From the NCBI RefSeq assembly GCF_003387475.1, contig NZ_QUNO01000027.1:50174-114173 (forward strand): 64,000 nt of DNA. Direction: 5' to 3'. The notes beneath the pieces were generated by a model. That model saw nothing but the letters and a program-made list of their open reading frames with translations. It was not told the origin of the DNA and did no database searches. Origin of the DNA: Kutzneria buriramensis. Its GTDB lineage: Bacteria > Actinomycetota > Actinomycetes > Mycobacteriales > Pseudonocardiaceae. Position numbers and translations under genes: made by a program. Numbering within the stretch: the stretch's first letter is position 1; each line of letters starts with the position of its first letter. Shown here in pieces: positions 48,875 through 57,232 of the stretch.

Positions 48875-49614
48875 CGCTGGGACGGTAGCCGCGACAACGC
48901 CTTGACGCTCGCGGAATTCCGCACCGTGAACGCCACCGCGTCGCCGAGGTAGCGATCATCGGACCACTCCAGCATCACGCCGTCGGGATCCGCCGTGCGC
49001 CGCCGTTCGCGCAGCAACGGCACTCGCGACCGCACCTCGAGCAGCCGAGCGTCCTCCGACGTGGCGGCGACGGCGTCGATCTGGTGCTCGGCGTCGGCGA
49101 AGATCACGCCGAGGTCCTCCAGCCGCTCGGTGATCGACACGACGTCCAGGGCCATCCCCGCCACCATCGCGCCCACCGGCTCCCGGTACGCCGTGCGCTC
49201 GATCATCACCGGCCGCCCGGACAGGTACCGCACGCGGGTCAGGTGGTACACCCGGCTGCCCAGCGGGACCTCCAGGTGCGCGCACTCGTCCTCGTTGGCG
49301 GCGCGCAGCTCCATCCGCTCCACCCGCCCCGCCGGTTCCTCACCGATCGCCCGCGCCCAGCGGGAAAAACTCACCAGCTCGTTGAACGTCTGCAACCGCG
49401 GACCGCCGAGCACGACCCGCCGCGCCCCCTGCCGCGAGGAGATCACGCCATCCGCGACCAGCGCCGCGAACGCCTGCCGGATCGTCCCCCGGGACGCACC
49501 GTACCGCGCGGCCAGCTCCGACTCGGACGGCAGCCGCGCACCGGCCTGGTACGAACCGGAAACGATGGCTGCCTTGATGTCCTCGGCCACTCGGCGGTAG
49601 AGCGTGGTCCCCAT
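48871..49614 (-). CDS. GntR/HutC-family repressor (PhnF-like)
   Basis: A 247-aa protein from ATG 49614. N-terminal winged helix (YRRVAEDIKAAIVSGSYQAG ... LPSESELAARYGASRGTIRQA) and C-terminal UTRA ligand domain (VYHLTRVRYLSGRPVMIERTAY). It sits between the two composite operators and is the natural candidate to bind them. The inducer may be a phosphonate. Confidence 0.88.
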   Translation of the reverse strand: MGTTLYRRVAEDIKAAIVSGSYQAGARLPSESELAARYGASRGTIRQAFAALVADGVISSRQGARRVVLGGPRLQTFNELVSFSRWARAIGEEPAGRVERMELRAANEDECAHLEVPLGSRVYHLTRVRYLSGRPVMIERTAYREPVGAMVAGMALDVVSITERLEDLGVIFADAEHQIDAVAATSEDARLLEVRSRVPLLRERRRTADPDGVMLEWSDDRYLGDAVAFTVRNSASVKALSRLPSQR

Positions 49615-49686
49615 GCCAGCACCGTAACGGGCGACCGGTCGGTTACCTGGGGTGAGGGGAATCCGACATCTGGAGTTCACCTTCGT

Positions 49687-49719
49687 GTCCGACCATGTTC
49701 GGACTTATCTAGCCAAGTC
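49687..49719. promoter_or_regulatory. Composite operator B (upstream of the ABC importer)
   Basis: GTCCGACCATGTTCGGAC (49687-49704; 6-bp arms, CATG centre) and GACTTATCTAGCCAAGTC (49702-49719; GACTT/AAGTC arms, CTAG centre). The arrangement is identical to 46709-46741. Confidence 0.7.
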
Positions 49720-49776
49720 GTCAGTTCGGTGAACAAGTCTGCCGCCTGTCGGTCCCCGTACTCCCTGGAGTCCCCC

Positions 49777-50913
49777 GTGAACAGAAGCCGTACCGCCCTC
49801 GCGGCCGGTCTGCTGGCCGTAGTCGCGCTGGCCGCCACCGCATGCGGCTCCTCGTCCGGCGCGAACAGCGCCTCCGACGACAAGGCGGCCACCGCCAAGA
49901 GCGCCGCCGACCTCGGCGGCATGGACGCCCTCGTCGCGGCGGCCAAGAAGGAGGGCACGCTGAACGTCATCACGCTGCCCCGCACCTGGGCCGGCTACGG
50001 CGACCTGATGGACAACTTCACCAAGAAGTACGGCATCAAGATCACCGACGCCAACCCGGACGGCAGCAGCCAGGACGAGATCAACGCGGTCAAGCAGCTC
50101 AAGGGCCAGGACCGCGCGCCGGACGTGCTGGACCTGGGCTCCTCCTTCGCGCTGTCGGCGGCGAGCGCCAACCTGCTCGCCCCTTACCAGGTCTCGACCT
50201 GGAAGGACATCCCGGACAACCAGAAGGACAGCCAGGGCCGCTGGTACAACGACTACGGCGGCTACATCTCCATCGGCTACGACGCCAAGCAGATCACCAC
50301 GCCGCCGACCTCGATCGCCGACCTGGCCAAGCCCGACTACAAGGGCAAGGTGGCGCTCAACGGCGACCCGACCAAGGCCGGCGCGGCCTTCGCCGGCGTG
50401 TTCGCCGCGTCGCTGGCCAAGGGCGGCAGCGCGGACAACATCCAGCCGGGCATCGACTTCTTCGGCGAGCTGAAGAAGTCCGGCAACTTCATCCCGGTCG
50501 GCGCCACCCAGGCGACCATCCAGTCCGGCCAGACGCCGATCACCATCGACTGGGACTACCTCCAGGTCTCGGCGGCCAACACGCTCAAGGGCAAGGTCGA
50601 CTGGAAGGTCGTCGTGCCCAAGGACGGCCTGTACGCCAACTACTACAACCAGGCCATCAGCGCCACCGCCCCGCACCCGGCCGCCGCGCGGCTGTGGGAG
50701 GAGTACCTGTACTCCGCCGAGGGCCAGAACGGCTTCCTGAAGGGCTGGGCCCGCCCGGTCGAGCTGGCCGCGATGCAGTCCGCCGGCACCGTCGACAAGG
50801 ACGAGCTGGCCGCGCTGCCGCAGGTCAGCGGCACCGCGCCGTTCCCGACCGAGGCGCAGCTGGACGCGGCGAAGAAGGTCATCGCCGACAACTGGGCGAA
50901 GACCGTTGGCTGA
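49777..50913 (+). CDS. ABC importer substrate-binding lipoprotein (phosphonate/PhnS-like)
   Basis: A 378-aa protein from GTG 49777 (CTGGAG upstream). The lipobox LAATACGSS gives a lipidated Cys near residue 22. The fold is a type-II periplasmic binding protein of the iron/2-aminoethylphosphonate group (LNVITLPRTWAGYGDLMDNF; ...QTPITIDWDYLQVSAAN). Together with two permeases and an ATPase it forms a PhnSTUV-like importer. Confidence 0.82.
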   Translation: MNRSRTALAAGLLAVVALAATACGSSSGANSASDDKAATAKSAADLGGMDALVAAAKKEGTLNVITLPRTWAGYGDLMDNFTKKYGIKITDANPDGSSQDEINAVKQLKGQDRAPDVLDLGSSFALSAASANLLAPYQVSTWKDIPDNQKDSQGRWYNDYGGYISIGYDAKQITTPPTSIADLAKPDYKGKVALNGDPTKAGAAFAGVFAASLAKGGSADNIQPGIDFFGELKKSGNFIPVGATQATIQSGQTPITIDWDYLQVSAANTLKGKVDWKVVVPKDGLYANYYNQAISATAPHPAAARLWEEYLYSAEGQNGFLKGWARPVELAAMQSAGTVDKDELAALPQVSGTAPFPTEAQLDAAKKVIADNWAKTVG

Positions 50914-51766
50914 CACGAAGTCCCGGAACCGGCAGCGGCTCGATCTCCTCGGGCTGCTGCCGTTTCTGGCCTATGTCGCGGTATTCCTGGGCGTGCCGAC
51001 CGTCTCCGTGGTCCTCGGCGCGTTCCAGGACGACGCCGGCGGCTGGACGCTGAGCAACATCAGCGCCGCCGCCGGCGACCCGTACCTGCACGCTTTCGTG
51101 GTCAGCACGGAGATCTCCGCGCTGACGGCGGTGATCGGCGCGGTCGTCGGACTGGCCATCGCGTTCGCGGTGAGCGCGTCGCCGCCCGGCGGCGTGCTGC
51201 GCCAGGTGGTGTCCACGGCGTCGGGCGTGCTGGCGTACTTCGCCGGCGTGCCGCTGGCGTTCGCGTTCATCGCGGCGATCGGCAGCCAGGGCCTGGTGAC
51301 CAAGTGGCTGGGCGCGCTCGGCCTGGACATCTCCGGCTTCAGCCTGTTCGGTTTCGCCGGGATCACACTGGTGTACCTGTACTTCCAGATCCCGCTGATG
51401 GTGCTGGTGATCTTCCCGGCGCTGGAGGGGCTGCGGCCGCAGTGGCAGGAGGCGGCCAGCAACCTGGGCGCGAGCCGCTGGCAGTACTGGCGGCTGGTCG
51501 GCGGCCCGCTGCTGCTGCCGCCGTTCCTGGGCGCGCTGATGCTGTTGTTCGCCAACGCCTTCGCCGCGTACGCCACGGCCGCCGCGCTGACCAACGGCAT
51601 CATCCCGCTGGTGCCGATCCAGATCGCCGCGGTGATGTCCGGCAACGTGGCCGTGGGCCAGGAGAATCTCGGCAACGCGCTGGGCCTGGGCATGATCCTC
51701 ATCGTCGGCATCGCGCTCGCCGGCTACGCCCTGATGCAGCGCCGGACGTCGAGGTGGTTGCGATGA
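50906..51766 (+). CDS. ABC importer permease 1 (PhnU-like)
   Basis: A 286-aa protein; TTG start at 50906 overlapping the previous stop by 8 bp. Six membrane segments and the EAA loop EAASNLGASRWQYWRLVGGP. First permease of the importer; its product alternates with the next permease around the translocation path. Confidence 0.83.
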   Translation: MADTKSRNRQRLDLLGLLPFLAYVAVFLGVPTVSVVLGAFQDDAGGWTLSNISAAAGDPYLHAFVVSTEISALTAVIGAVVGLAIAFAVSASPPGGVLRQVVSTASGVLAYFAGVPLAFAFIAAIGSQGLVTKWLGALGLDISGFSLFGFAGITLVYLYFQIPLMVLVIFPALEGLRPQWQEAASNLGASRWQYWRLVGGPLLLPPFLGALMLLFANAFAAYATAAALTNGIIPLVPIQIAAVMSGNVAVGQENLGNALGLGMILIVGIALAGYALMQRRTSRWLR

Positions 51767-52593
51767 CCGCAGTTGTCGACCTCACCGCCGCCCCGCGCGC
51801 CGCGACCCGGCGCAGGCTCGGCAAGGGACGCATCGCCGCGTGGCTGGTGCTGATCATCGCCGCGCTGTACTTCCTGATCCCCATCGCGGCGTCGGTGGAG
51901 TTCAGCCTGCGCGGCGTGCACGACACCCACGACCTGTCCACGTGGACGAACCTGTTCGGCCAGCCCGGTTTCGTGGACAACCTGGTCACCTCGCTGGAAC
52001 TGGCCGCCGGCACCGTGGTGATCACGCTGGTGCTGATGGTCCCCACCACCGCGTGGGTGCACCTGCGGCTGCCCAGGCTGCGCCGGCTGATCGAGTCCAT
52101 CTGCGTGCTGCCGCTGGTGATTCCCGCGGTGGTGCTGGCCAACGGCGTGCTGGCGGCGTTCCGCAACGGCCCGAGCTGGATCACCGGCACGCCGGTGATC
52201 CTCGCGCTGGAGTACGTGGTGCTGGCACTGCCGTTCACGTACCGGACGCTCGACGCCGGCCTGTCCTCGATCCCGCTGACCACGCTGGTCGAGGCCGGCC
52301 GCAACCTCGGCGCGAGCTGGCTGACCGTGCTGATGCGGGTGGTGGTGCCGAACCTGCGCACGTCCATCCTGAACGCGTCCATCCTGAGCGCGGCGATGGT
52401 GCTGGGCGAGTTCACCATCGCCAACCTGCTGCTGATGAACACCCTGCCGGTCTGGACGGTCCAGGCCGGTCAGCAGGACGGCGAGGTGGCCACCGCGGCC
52501 TCGATGCTGATCCTGCTCGTCACCTGGGTGCTGTTGCTGCTGATGTCCGTGTTCGGGCAGCGCGGCGCCCGCCGCACCGGGAGGTCCGGATGA
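51763..52593 (+). CDS. ABC importer permease 2 (PhnV-like)
   Basis: A 276-aa protein from ATG 51763 (ATGA overlap). Six membrane segments; EAA loop EAGRNLGASWLTVLMRVVVP. It partners permease 1. Confidence 0.83.
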   Translation: MTAVVDLTAAPRAATRRRLGKGRIAAWLVLIIAALYFLIPIAASVEFSLRGVHDTHDLSTWTNLFGQPGFVDNLVTSLELAAGTVVITLVLMVPTTAWVHLRLPRLRRLIESICVLPLVIPAVVLANGVLAAFRNGPSWITGTPVILALEYVVLALPFTYRTLDAGLSSIPLTTLVEAGRNLGASWLTVLMRVVVPNLRTSILNASILSAAMVLGEFTIANLLLMNTLPVWTVQAGQQDGEVATAASMLILLVTWVLLLLMSVFGQRGARRTGRSG

Positions 52594-53663
52594 CCGCCAC
52601 CATCGATCCCAGCACCGAGGCCAAGCCCGGCAGCCCGGTCCGGCTGGCGGGGCTGCGCCGCGGCTACGGCCAGGTGACCGCGCTGGACGGGCTGGACCTG
52701 GACATCGCGCCCGGCGAGCTGGTGAGCCTGCTCGGCCCGTCCGGCTGCGGCAAGACGACCGCGCTGCGCATCGTCGCCGGGCTGGAGCACAGCGACTCCG
52801 GCGCGGTGTTCGTGGACGGCAAGGACATCACCAAGGTGCCCGCCAACAAGCGGGACATGGCAATGGTCTTCCAGTCGTACAGCCTGTTCCCGAACCTGAC
52901 CGCCGGCGAGAACGTGGCGTTCGGGCTGCGGCTGCGCGGCGTGAGCCCGGCGGAGCGGCGCAAGCGCGCCGGCGAGCTGCTGGAGCTGGTCGGCCTCACC
53001 CAGCACTACGACCGGTACGCCACGCAGATGTCCGGCGGGCAGCAGCAGCGGGTCGCGCTGGCCCGGGCGCTGGCCATCGAGCCGAAGGTGCTGCTGCTGG
53101 ACGAGCCGCTGTCGGCGCTGGACGCCAAGGTGCGGGTGCAGCTGCGGGACGAGATCCGCAGCCTGCAACAACGTCTGGGCATCACCACCCTGTTCGTCAC
53201 GCACGACCAGGAGGAGGCGCTGAGCATGTCCGACCGGGTCGCCGTGATGAACGCGGGCCGGCTCGAGCAGTGCGCCTCACCCGACGAGGTCTACACCCGC
53301 CCGGCGACGCCGTTCGTCGCGGCGTTCGTCGGCGCCATGAACCGGATCGGCGGCATCGCGTCGGGCACCGAGGTCGAGGTGCTGGGCCAGCGGCTGGCCG
53401 TGACGCAGCCGCCGGAGGTGCCCGCCGGCGCCAAGGTGACCGCCCTGGTGCGCCCCGAGTCCGTGCTGCTCACGCCGGCCGTCGCCGGCCTGGTGCGGGT
53501 GGCGCGCAGCAGCTTCCGCGGCCCGGTGACCCGGGTGACCGTGGAGCTCGCCGACGGCACCGAGGTGGACAGCGACCTGCCCAGCTCCGCCGCCGTCGAC
53601 CTGCGGCCCGGCACGCTCGCGGACATCAGGTTCGCGCCCGAGCCGGTGATGGTCATCCAGTAG
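52590..53663 (+). CDS. ABC importer ATP-binding protein (PhnT-like)
   Basis: A 357-aa protein from ATG 52590 (ATGA overlap). Walker A GPSGCGKTT, Q-loop VFQSYSLFPNL, signature MSGGQQQR, Walker B LLLDEP, then a TOBE domain (about 275-357). Energy subunit of the putative phosphonate importer. Confidence 0.88.
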   Translation: MTATIDPSTEAKPGSPVRLAGLRRGYGQVTALDGLDLDIAPGELVSLLGPSGCGKTTALRIVAGLEHSDSGAVFVDGKDITKVPANKRDMAMVFQSYSLFPNLTAGENVAFGLRLRGVSPAERRKRAGELLELVGLTQHYDRYATQMSGGQQQRVALARALAIEPKVLLLDEPLSALDAKVRVQLRDEIRSLQQRLGITTLFVTHDQEEALSMSDRVAVMNAGRLEQCASPDEVYTRPATPFVAAFVGAMNRIGGIASGTEVEVLGQRLAVTQPPEVPAGAKVTALVRPESVLLTPAVAGLVRVARSSFRGPVTRVTVELADGTEVDSDLPSSAAVDLRPGTLADIRFAPEPVMVIQ

Positions 53664-53671
53664 AACCGGTC

Positions 53672-53701
53672 GTCCGCTCGGGAAATCGTTCCCGAGCGGA
53701 C
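53672..53701 (+). terminator. Terminator hairpin of the ABC importer operon
   Basis: A 13-bp perfect stem GTCCGCTCGGGAA / TTCCCGAGCGGAC with the tetraloop ATCG, 8 bp after the last stop codon. It marks the end of the phosphonate island. Confidence 0.8.
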
Positions 53702-53745
53702 ACCGCCGTCCGCCTTTCCGATCATGCTGTCGTAGCTTGGCGGAC

Positions 53746-54588
53746 ATGGACCTGAAGGGCCGCATCGCCGTGGTCACCGGCGCGAGCCGGGGCGTGGGCA
53801 AGGGAATCGCGATCGAGCTGGGCCGGGCCGGCGCGACCGTGTACGTGACGGGTCGCAGCGTCGAGCCGGGCCCGCTGCCGGGCACGATCCACGAGACGGC
53901 GGAGGAGGTCACCGCGGCCGGCGGCGTGGGCATCTCGGTGGCGTGCGATCACCGGGACGACGAGCAGATCGCCGCGCTGTTCGCCCGGGTCGCCTTCGAG
54001 CAGGCCGGCCTGGACATCCTGGTGAACAACGTGTTCTCGGCGCCGGACCTGGCGCAGTGGGTGTACCGCCCGTTCTGGGAACTGCCGGTGCACGCGTGGG
54101 ATCAGGTGGTGGGCCTCGGCACCCGCGCGCACTACGTGGCGTCGGTGCACGCGGTGCAGCTGATGTCGGCCGGTGGCCTGATCGTCAACGTCTCGTCGTC
54201 GGGGGCGTCGGAGTACCAGCAGAACGTGGTCTACGGCGTGGGCAAGGCGGCGACGGACAAGATGACCGCGGACATGGCCGTGGACCTCAAACCCCGTGAC
54301 ATAGCGGTGTTCTCGATCTGGCCGGGTCTGGTCCGCACCGAGTTCCTGCTCGCCGCCGCCCGCACCGTCGACGGCCGCCAGGTGCTGGACTTCCCCGACG
54401 GCCGCATGTTCGACGTCAGTCACGCCGAGTCGCCGCGCTTCATCGGCCGCGGCGTGGCCGGGCTGGCCACCGATCCCGCCAGGATCGAGCGATCCGGCGG
54501 GATCGAGACCACCTCGGGCCTGGCCGCGCGCTACGGATTCACCGACACCGACGGCTCGACGCCGCCCGTGTCGACCGAGATCCGCTAG
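53746..54588 (+). CDS. SDR-family oxidoreductase (DHRS1-like)
   Basis: A 280-aa SDR from ATG 53746: TGASRGVG, NNVFSAP in place of NNAG, Ser in NVSSSGA and the active-site YGVGK. Its long substrate region (VSHAESPRFIGRGVAGL) is like human DHRS1-type enzymes. The substrate is unknown; it lies between the island and the ring-degradation genes. Confidence 0.82.
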   Translation: MDLKGRIAVVTGASRGVGKGIAIELGRAGATVYVTGRSVEPGPLPGTIHETAEEVTAAGGVGISVACDHRDDEQIAALFARVAFEQAGLDILVNNVFSAPDLAQWVYRPFWELPVHAWDQVVGLGTRAHYVASVHAVQLMSAGGLIVNVSSSGASEYQQNVVYGVGKAATDKMTADMAVDLKPRDIAVFSIWPGLVRTEFLLAAARTVDGRQVLDFPDGRMFDVSHAESPRFIGRGVAGLATDPARIERSGGIETTSGLAARYGFTDTDGSTPPVSTEIR

Positions 54589-55487
54589 CGCCGGCGGGCC
54601 AACAGGTTCGGCACCGTCAGCAGCGCGATGCCGCCGACCATCAGCACCAACGCGAGGATGACCAGCCAGCCGCCGGAGAACCCGGTGAAGGCCAGGCCCC
54701 CGCCGCCGGTGCCGGCCACCGGCGCCGCCTCGGGGACGACGGCCTCGGTGGTGGTCGTCGGCGCGGCTTCAGTGGTGGTCGTAGTCGGTGCCGTGGTGGT
54801 GGTCGTCGGCGCGGTCGTCGTGGTGCTGGACGGCGGGCACGTCGTCGTGGTGGTCGTCGGCACCGTTGTGGTCGTGGTGGTCGTCGGCACCGTTGTGGTC
54901 GTGGTGGTCGTCGGCACCGTGGTCGTTGTGTTGGTAGTCGGCACGGTCGTGGTGGTGGTCGTGGTCGGCACCGTCGTCGTTGTGGTCGTCGTGGGCACCG
55001 TCGTTGTCGTGGTGGTGGTCGGCACGGTGGTGGTCGTGGTTGTCGTCGTAGTCGTGGTGGTCGTCGAAGGCGGCGTGGTCTCCGTCTCCGTGCCGCACAC
55101 GAACCAGTGGCTGATCGTCGCCGGCTCGCCGCTGTTGCCGGCCAGCGGCGCGTGCAGGTCGGACCACGGCAGGCCGCCGAGGGAGCCGGCCATGTACAGG
55201 TTGTACCCGGGCGCGCCCTTCACGACGACGCCGCTGACCGTGACGCCGTCGGGCAGGCCGGTGATGGTGATGTACGTGTTGTCCGTGATGGTTGCGGTCA
55301 CCGTGATCTCGGTGCCGGGCAGGCCTGCCTGGGCGCAGGTCGTGACGTTGCCGGAGATGGCGGTGGCACGCCCGTCGCCCGACTCCACGGGCGGGGGCGC
55401 GGCGAACGCCACCCCGGTCGCGCACAGGGCGACCCCGCCGGCGATGAGCGCGGCGGCGAGCGAGTAGCGGATGCGCGACTTGGACAT
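54585..55487 (-). CDS. Secreted Thr-repeat cell-wall protein with LAxTG sorting signal
   Basis: A 300-aa precursor. The ATG at 55487 has GGAGG 6 nt upstream. The signal peptide runs to about residue 30. A small globular domain (about 31-135) is followed by a Thr-rich stalk of 9-residue TTTTTTTVP repeats. The C-terminus is LAFTG, a hydrophobic helix and LLARRR, a class E sortase-type signal. It is likely an O-glycosylated surface protein. It overlaps the convergent SDR by 4 bp. Confidence 0.82.
   Translation of the reverse strand: MSKSRIRYSLAAALIAGGVALCATGVAFAAPPPVESGDGRATAISGNVTTCAQAGLPGTEITVTATITDNTYITITGLPDGVTVSGVVVKGAPGYNLYMAGSLGGLPWSDLHAPLAGNSGEPATISHWFVCGTETETTPPSTTTTTTTTTTTTTVPTTTTTTTVPTTTTTTTVPTTTTTTTVPTTNTTTTVPTTTTTTTVPTTTTTTTVPTTTTTTCPPSSTTTTAPTTTTTAPTTTTTEAAPTTTTEAVVPEAAPVAGTGGGGLAFTGFSGGWLVILALVLMVGGIALLTVPNLLARRR
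54858..55064 (-). repeat. 27-bp coding tandem repeat (TTTTTTTVP stalk)
   Basis: Seven Val-Pro steps separated by Thr runs, period 9 residues; one unit carries Asn instead of Thr. The antisense strand gives a Val-rich open frame that is only its shadow. Confidence 0.85.
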
Positions 55488-55578
55488 GGCGGCCTCCATT
55501 GGCGGATGCAGTCCCACAGGGAGGATGCGCCAAATGGACCACAATGGACAGTGTCCGTTGCCTCTTCGTTAGCTTTGC

Positions 55579-56433
55579 TCACTCCACGCCGTAGACCGGC
55601 TCCGGTGGCACGGACTTGTCGAGCAGTGCTCGCACGGCGGGGCCGACTTCCGTTACGGGCCAGCGTTCCTCGCGTTCCACGGTGGGTCCGCGGCGCCAGC
55701 CGTCGGCCAGGCAGATACGCCCGCCCTCGACCTCGAACACGCGCCCGGTGACGTCGCCGGCGTCCTCGCTGCCGAGCCAGACCACCAGCGGCGACACATT
55801 TTCCGGCGCCATCGCGTCGAAACCCGTTGCGGGCGCGGCCATTTGCGCGGCGAACGTCTCGGCGGTCATCCGAGTGCGCGCCGCGGGGGCGATCGCGTTG
55901 ACGGTCACGCCGTAGCGATCGAGCTCCGCGGCGGCGACGAACGTCAGCCCGAGGATGCCCGCCTTGGCGGCCGAGTAGTTGCCCTGGCCGACGGATCCGA
56001 GCATCCCTGCACCTGACGTCGTGTTGATCACACGCGCCGTTACCGGTCGGCCCGACTTGTGCAACTGCCGCCAGTGCGCGGCGGCGTGCCGCAGCGGGGC
56101 GAAATGCCCCTTCATGTGCACGCGGACCACGTCGTCCCACTCGGACTCGCCGAGGTTGACCAGCATCCGGTCCCGCACGAAGCCGGCGTTGTTGACCAGC
56201 ACGTCCAGCCGCCCGAAGGCGCCCAGCGCGGCGTCGACCAGCCGCGCGGCGCCGTCCCAGTCGGCGACGTCGTCCCGGTTGACCACCGCGTTCGCCCCGA
56301 TCTCGGCGGCGACCTCCTCGGCGGCGTCGTCCCGGTCGTTGACCACGACGGAATAGCCGGCTTCGGCGAAGGCCAGCGCGTGGGCGCGGCCGAGACCGCG
56401 CCCCGCGCCCGTGACGATCACGACGCGACTCAT
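55579..56433 (-). CDS. SDR of the steroid ring-degradation cluster (Rv3548c-like)
   Basis: A 284-aa SDR from ATG 56433, overlapping the upstream stop (ATGA). TGAGRGLG, NNAG, NTTSGAG and YSAAK are intact; the C-terminal extension resembles Hsd4A. By position it corresponds to Rv3548c of the KstR2 regulon. Probable hydroxyacyl-CoA or hydroxysteroid dehydrogenase in HIP breakdown. Confidence 0.82.
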   Translation of the reverse strand: MSRVVIVTGAGRGLGRAHALAFAEAGYSVVVNDRDDAAEEVAAEIGANAVVNRDDVADWDGAARLVDAALGAFGRLDVLVNNAGFVRDRMLVNLGESEWDDVVRVHMKGHFAPLRHAAAHWRQLHKSGRPVTARVINTTSGAGMLGSVGQGNYSAAKAGILGLTFVAAAELDRYGVTVNAIAPAARTRMTAETFAAQMAAPATGFDAMAPENVSPLVVWLGSEDAGDVTGRVFEVEGGRICLADGWRRGPTVEREERWPVTEVGPAVRALLDKSVPPEPVYGVE

Positions 56434-57164
56434 TGTTCTCCCTGGACGGTGAGGAATGCCGGCCACTCGCCGCCGCCGTGCACCAGCAGCGTCGCGCCGG
56501 ACACGTACGAGGCGAGCGGCGAGGCGAGGAACAGCGCGCAGTTGCCGACGTCCTCGGGCTCGGCCAGCCGCCCGAGCGGCACGGTCTTGGCGACCGCCGC
56601 CAGGTCGGGGAAGTGCAGATCGGACAGTTCGGTGCGGACGGGCCCGACCGCCAGGGCATTGACCCGCACCTTCGGCGCCCACTCCACGGCCAGGCTGCCG
56701 GTGAGGCTGTCCAGTCCCGCCTTGGCCGCCCCGTAGCCGGCGGTGCCCGGCGACGGCCGCTGCCCGCTGACGCTGCTCACCATGACGATGACGCCGCCGT
56801 CCGGCTGGCCCTGCATCACCCGGTTGGCCGCCTGCGAGACCACCAGCGGCGCGAGGAGGTTCAGCTCGACGACCTTGGCGTGGAACCGCGGGGAGGCCTC
56901 GGCGGCGTCGGCGTGCGGCGCCCCGCCGGCGTTGTTGACCAGCACGTCCAGCCGGCCGTGCCGGCCTAATATTCGATCTACGAGTTCTGCCACCTGCGCG
57001 GGTTCCCGCACGTCACAGGGCATGAAGTCGGGATCGGGGGTGTCCGGCGGGCGGCGGGCGCAGGTGACGACGGTCGCGCCGGCGGCCCGGAAAACCCGGG
57101 CGATGCCGGCCCCCACGCCCCGGGTGCCCCCGGTTACGAGGGTGACCTTGCCAGTCAACTCCAT
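56430..57164 (-). CDS. SDR of the steroid ring-degradation cluster (Rv3549c-like)
   Basis: A 244-aa SDR from ATG 57164 (GGAAG upstream): TGGTRGVG, NNAGG, VSSVSG, YGAAK. It corresponds to Rv3549c and is divergent from echA20. Expected to oxidise or reduce a ring C/D-derived CoA intermediate. Confidence 0.82.
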   Translation of the reverse strand: MELTGKVTLVTGGTRGVGAGIARVFRAAGATVVTCARRPPDTPDPDFMPCDVREPAQVAELVDRILGRHGRLDVLVNNAGGAPHADAAEASPRFHAKVVELNLLAPLVVSQAANRVMQGQPDGGVIVMVSSVSGQRPSPGTAGYGAAKAGLDSLTGSLAVEWAPKVRVNALAVGPVRTELSDLHFPDLAAVAKTVPLGRLAEPEDVGNCALFLASPLASYVSGATLLVHGGGEWPAFLTVQGEQ

Positions 57165-57199
57165 GGGCACTTCCAAGGTCCGCTGATGCCTGTTAACGT

Positions 57200-57217
57200 A
57201 CCAAGCAACCGCTAGGT
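57200..57217. promoter_or_regulatory. KstR2-like operator between the SDRs and echA20
   Basis: ACCAAGCAACCGCTAGGT is an imperfect palindrome (ACCnAGC....GCTnGGT), the class of site used by KstR2-like TetR repressors. It lies 15 bp upstream of echA20 and 35 bp upstream of the SDR start. Confidence 0.65.
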
Positions 57218-57232
57218 TGGGAAGGAGTGCCG

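Noticed and set aside
46709..53701. Phosphonate cluster as an integrative element
   Set aside because: No integrase, transposase, att-like direct repeats or tRNA gene at its borders.
54628..55467. Val-rich plus-strand open frame (VVVVVGTV repeats)
   Set aside because: Antisense shadow of the Thr-repeat wall protein, which has a signal peptide, sorting signal and ribosome site.
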